Below are positions 6,318 to 6,336 of a stretch of 6,336 nucleotides of DNA, piece by piece. Made by a program: the position numbers and the translations under genes. Location: contig CALJUC010000043.1 of assembly GCA_937975585.1 (NCBI GenBank), forward strand, positions 1 to 6,336, given 5' to 3'. The stretch's first letter is position 1. The number at the start of each line of letters is the position of its first letter. This stretch comes from an uncultured Moraxella sp. GTDB lineage: Bacteria; Pseudomonadota; Gammaproteobacteria; Pseudomonadales; Moraxellaceae. Below the pieces are notes generated by a model. That model saw only the letters and a list, made by a program, of their open reading frames with translations. It searched no databases and was not told the DNA's origin.

Positions 6318-6336
6318 AGATCGGAAGAGCACACGT
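6318..6336 (+). other. Residual Illumina adapter sequence at the contig end (artefact)
   Basis: The terminal 19 bases, AGATCGGAAGAGCACACGT, equal the start of the standard TruSeq read 1 3' adapter. Read on the minus strand in the purK frame they give the well-known false peptide MCSSDL. They are not part of the genome and should be trimmed. Confidence 0.97.

Noticed and set aside
1..6336. CRISPR arrays, tRNA or rRNA genes, insertion sequences, toxin-antitoxin or defence genes
   Set aside because: No regularly spaced repeats, tRNA-like cloverleaf sequence, transposase motifs or defence-protein signatures were seen on either strand.

Overview
The window looks like an unfinished draft or metagenomic contig from a gammaproteobacterium, most likely family Moraxellaceae (Acinetobacter / Moraxella / Psychrobacter-type). 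The main support is the elongation factor P sequence: its N-terminus (MANYSTNEFKAGLKVMLDG) and the PGKGQAFNRVK block read like the Moraxellaceae form as I remember it, and an EpmB-type lysine aminomutase sits beside it. Base composition is moderate and slightly AT-rich. Both ends are broken inside genes. The right end is not wholly genomic: the last 19 bases (6318-6336) match the start of the Illumina TruSeq read-through adapter.

Layout from left to right. Positions 1-739 (minus) hold the N-terminal 246 codons of a helical protein I cannot firmly name. Positions 740-912 contain no gene, only its leader and ribosome binding site. epmB (913-1914, minus) and efp (2037-2609, plus) are divergent across a 122-base shared control region and are functionally coupled: EpmB makes the (R)-beta-lysine that EpmA, not in this window, attaches to Lys34 of EF-P. 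efp ends in a strong intrinsic terminator (2677-2715), preceded by a degenerate 14-base tandem repeat. A TelA-family protein gene (2864-4105) and a short-chain dehydrogenase/reductase gene (4154-4942) follow on the plus strand, 48 bases apart with no visible terminator between them. A bidirectional terminator (4974-5006) separates them from a minus-strand pair: a small DHCW-type cupin (5039-5386), and upstream of it purK (5450 to the right edge), which encodes the ATP-grasp enzyme of step 6 of purine synthesis and lacks its N-terminus.

This is mostly housekeeping and core-type accessory content. I see no transposase, integrase, CRISPR array, tRNA, rRNA, toxin-antitoxin pair or phage gene, and nothing that amounts to a new system. 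The points most worth attention are the adapter artefact that creates a false start for purK, the epmB start choice, the strong CTA leucine bias confined mainly to efp, the nested palindrome between purK and the cupin gene, and the unidentified protein at the left edge.
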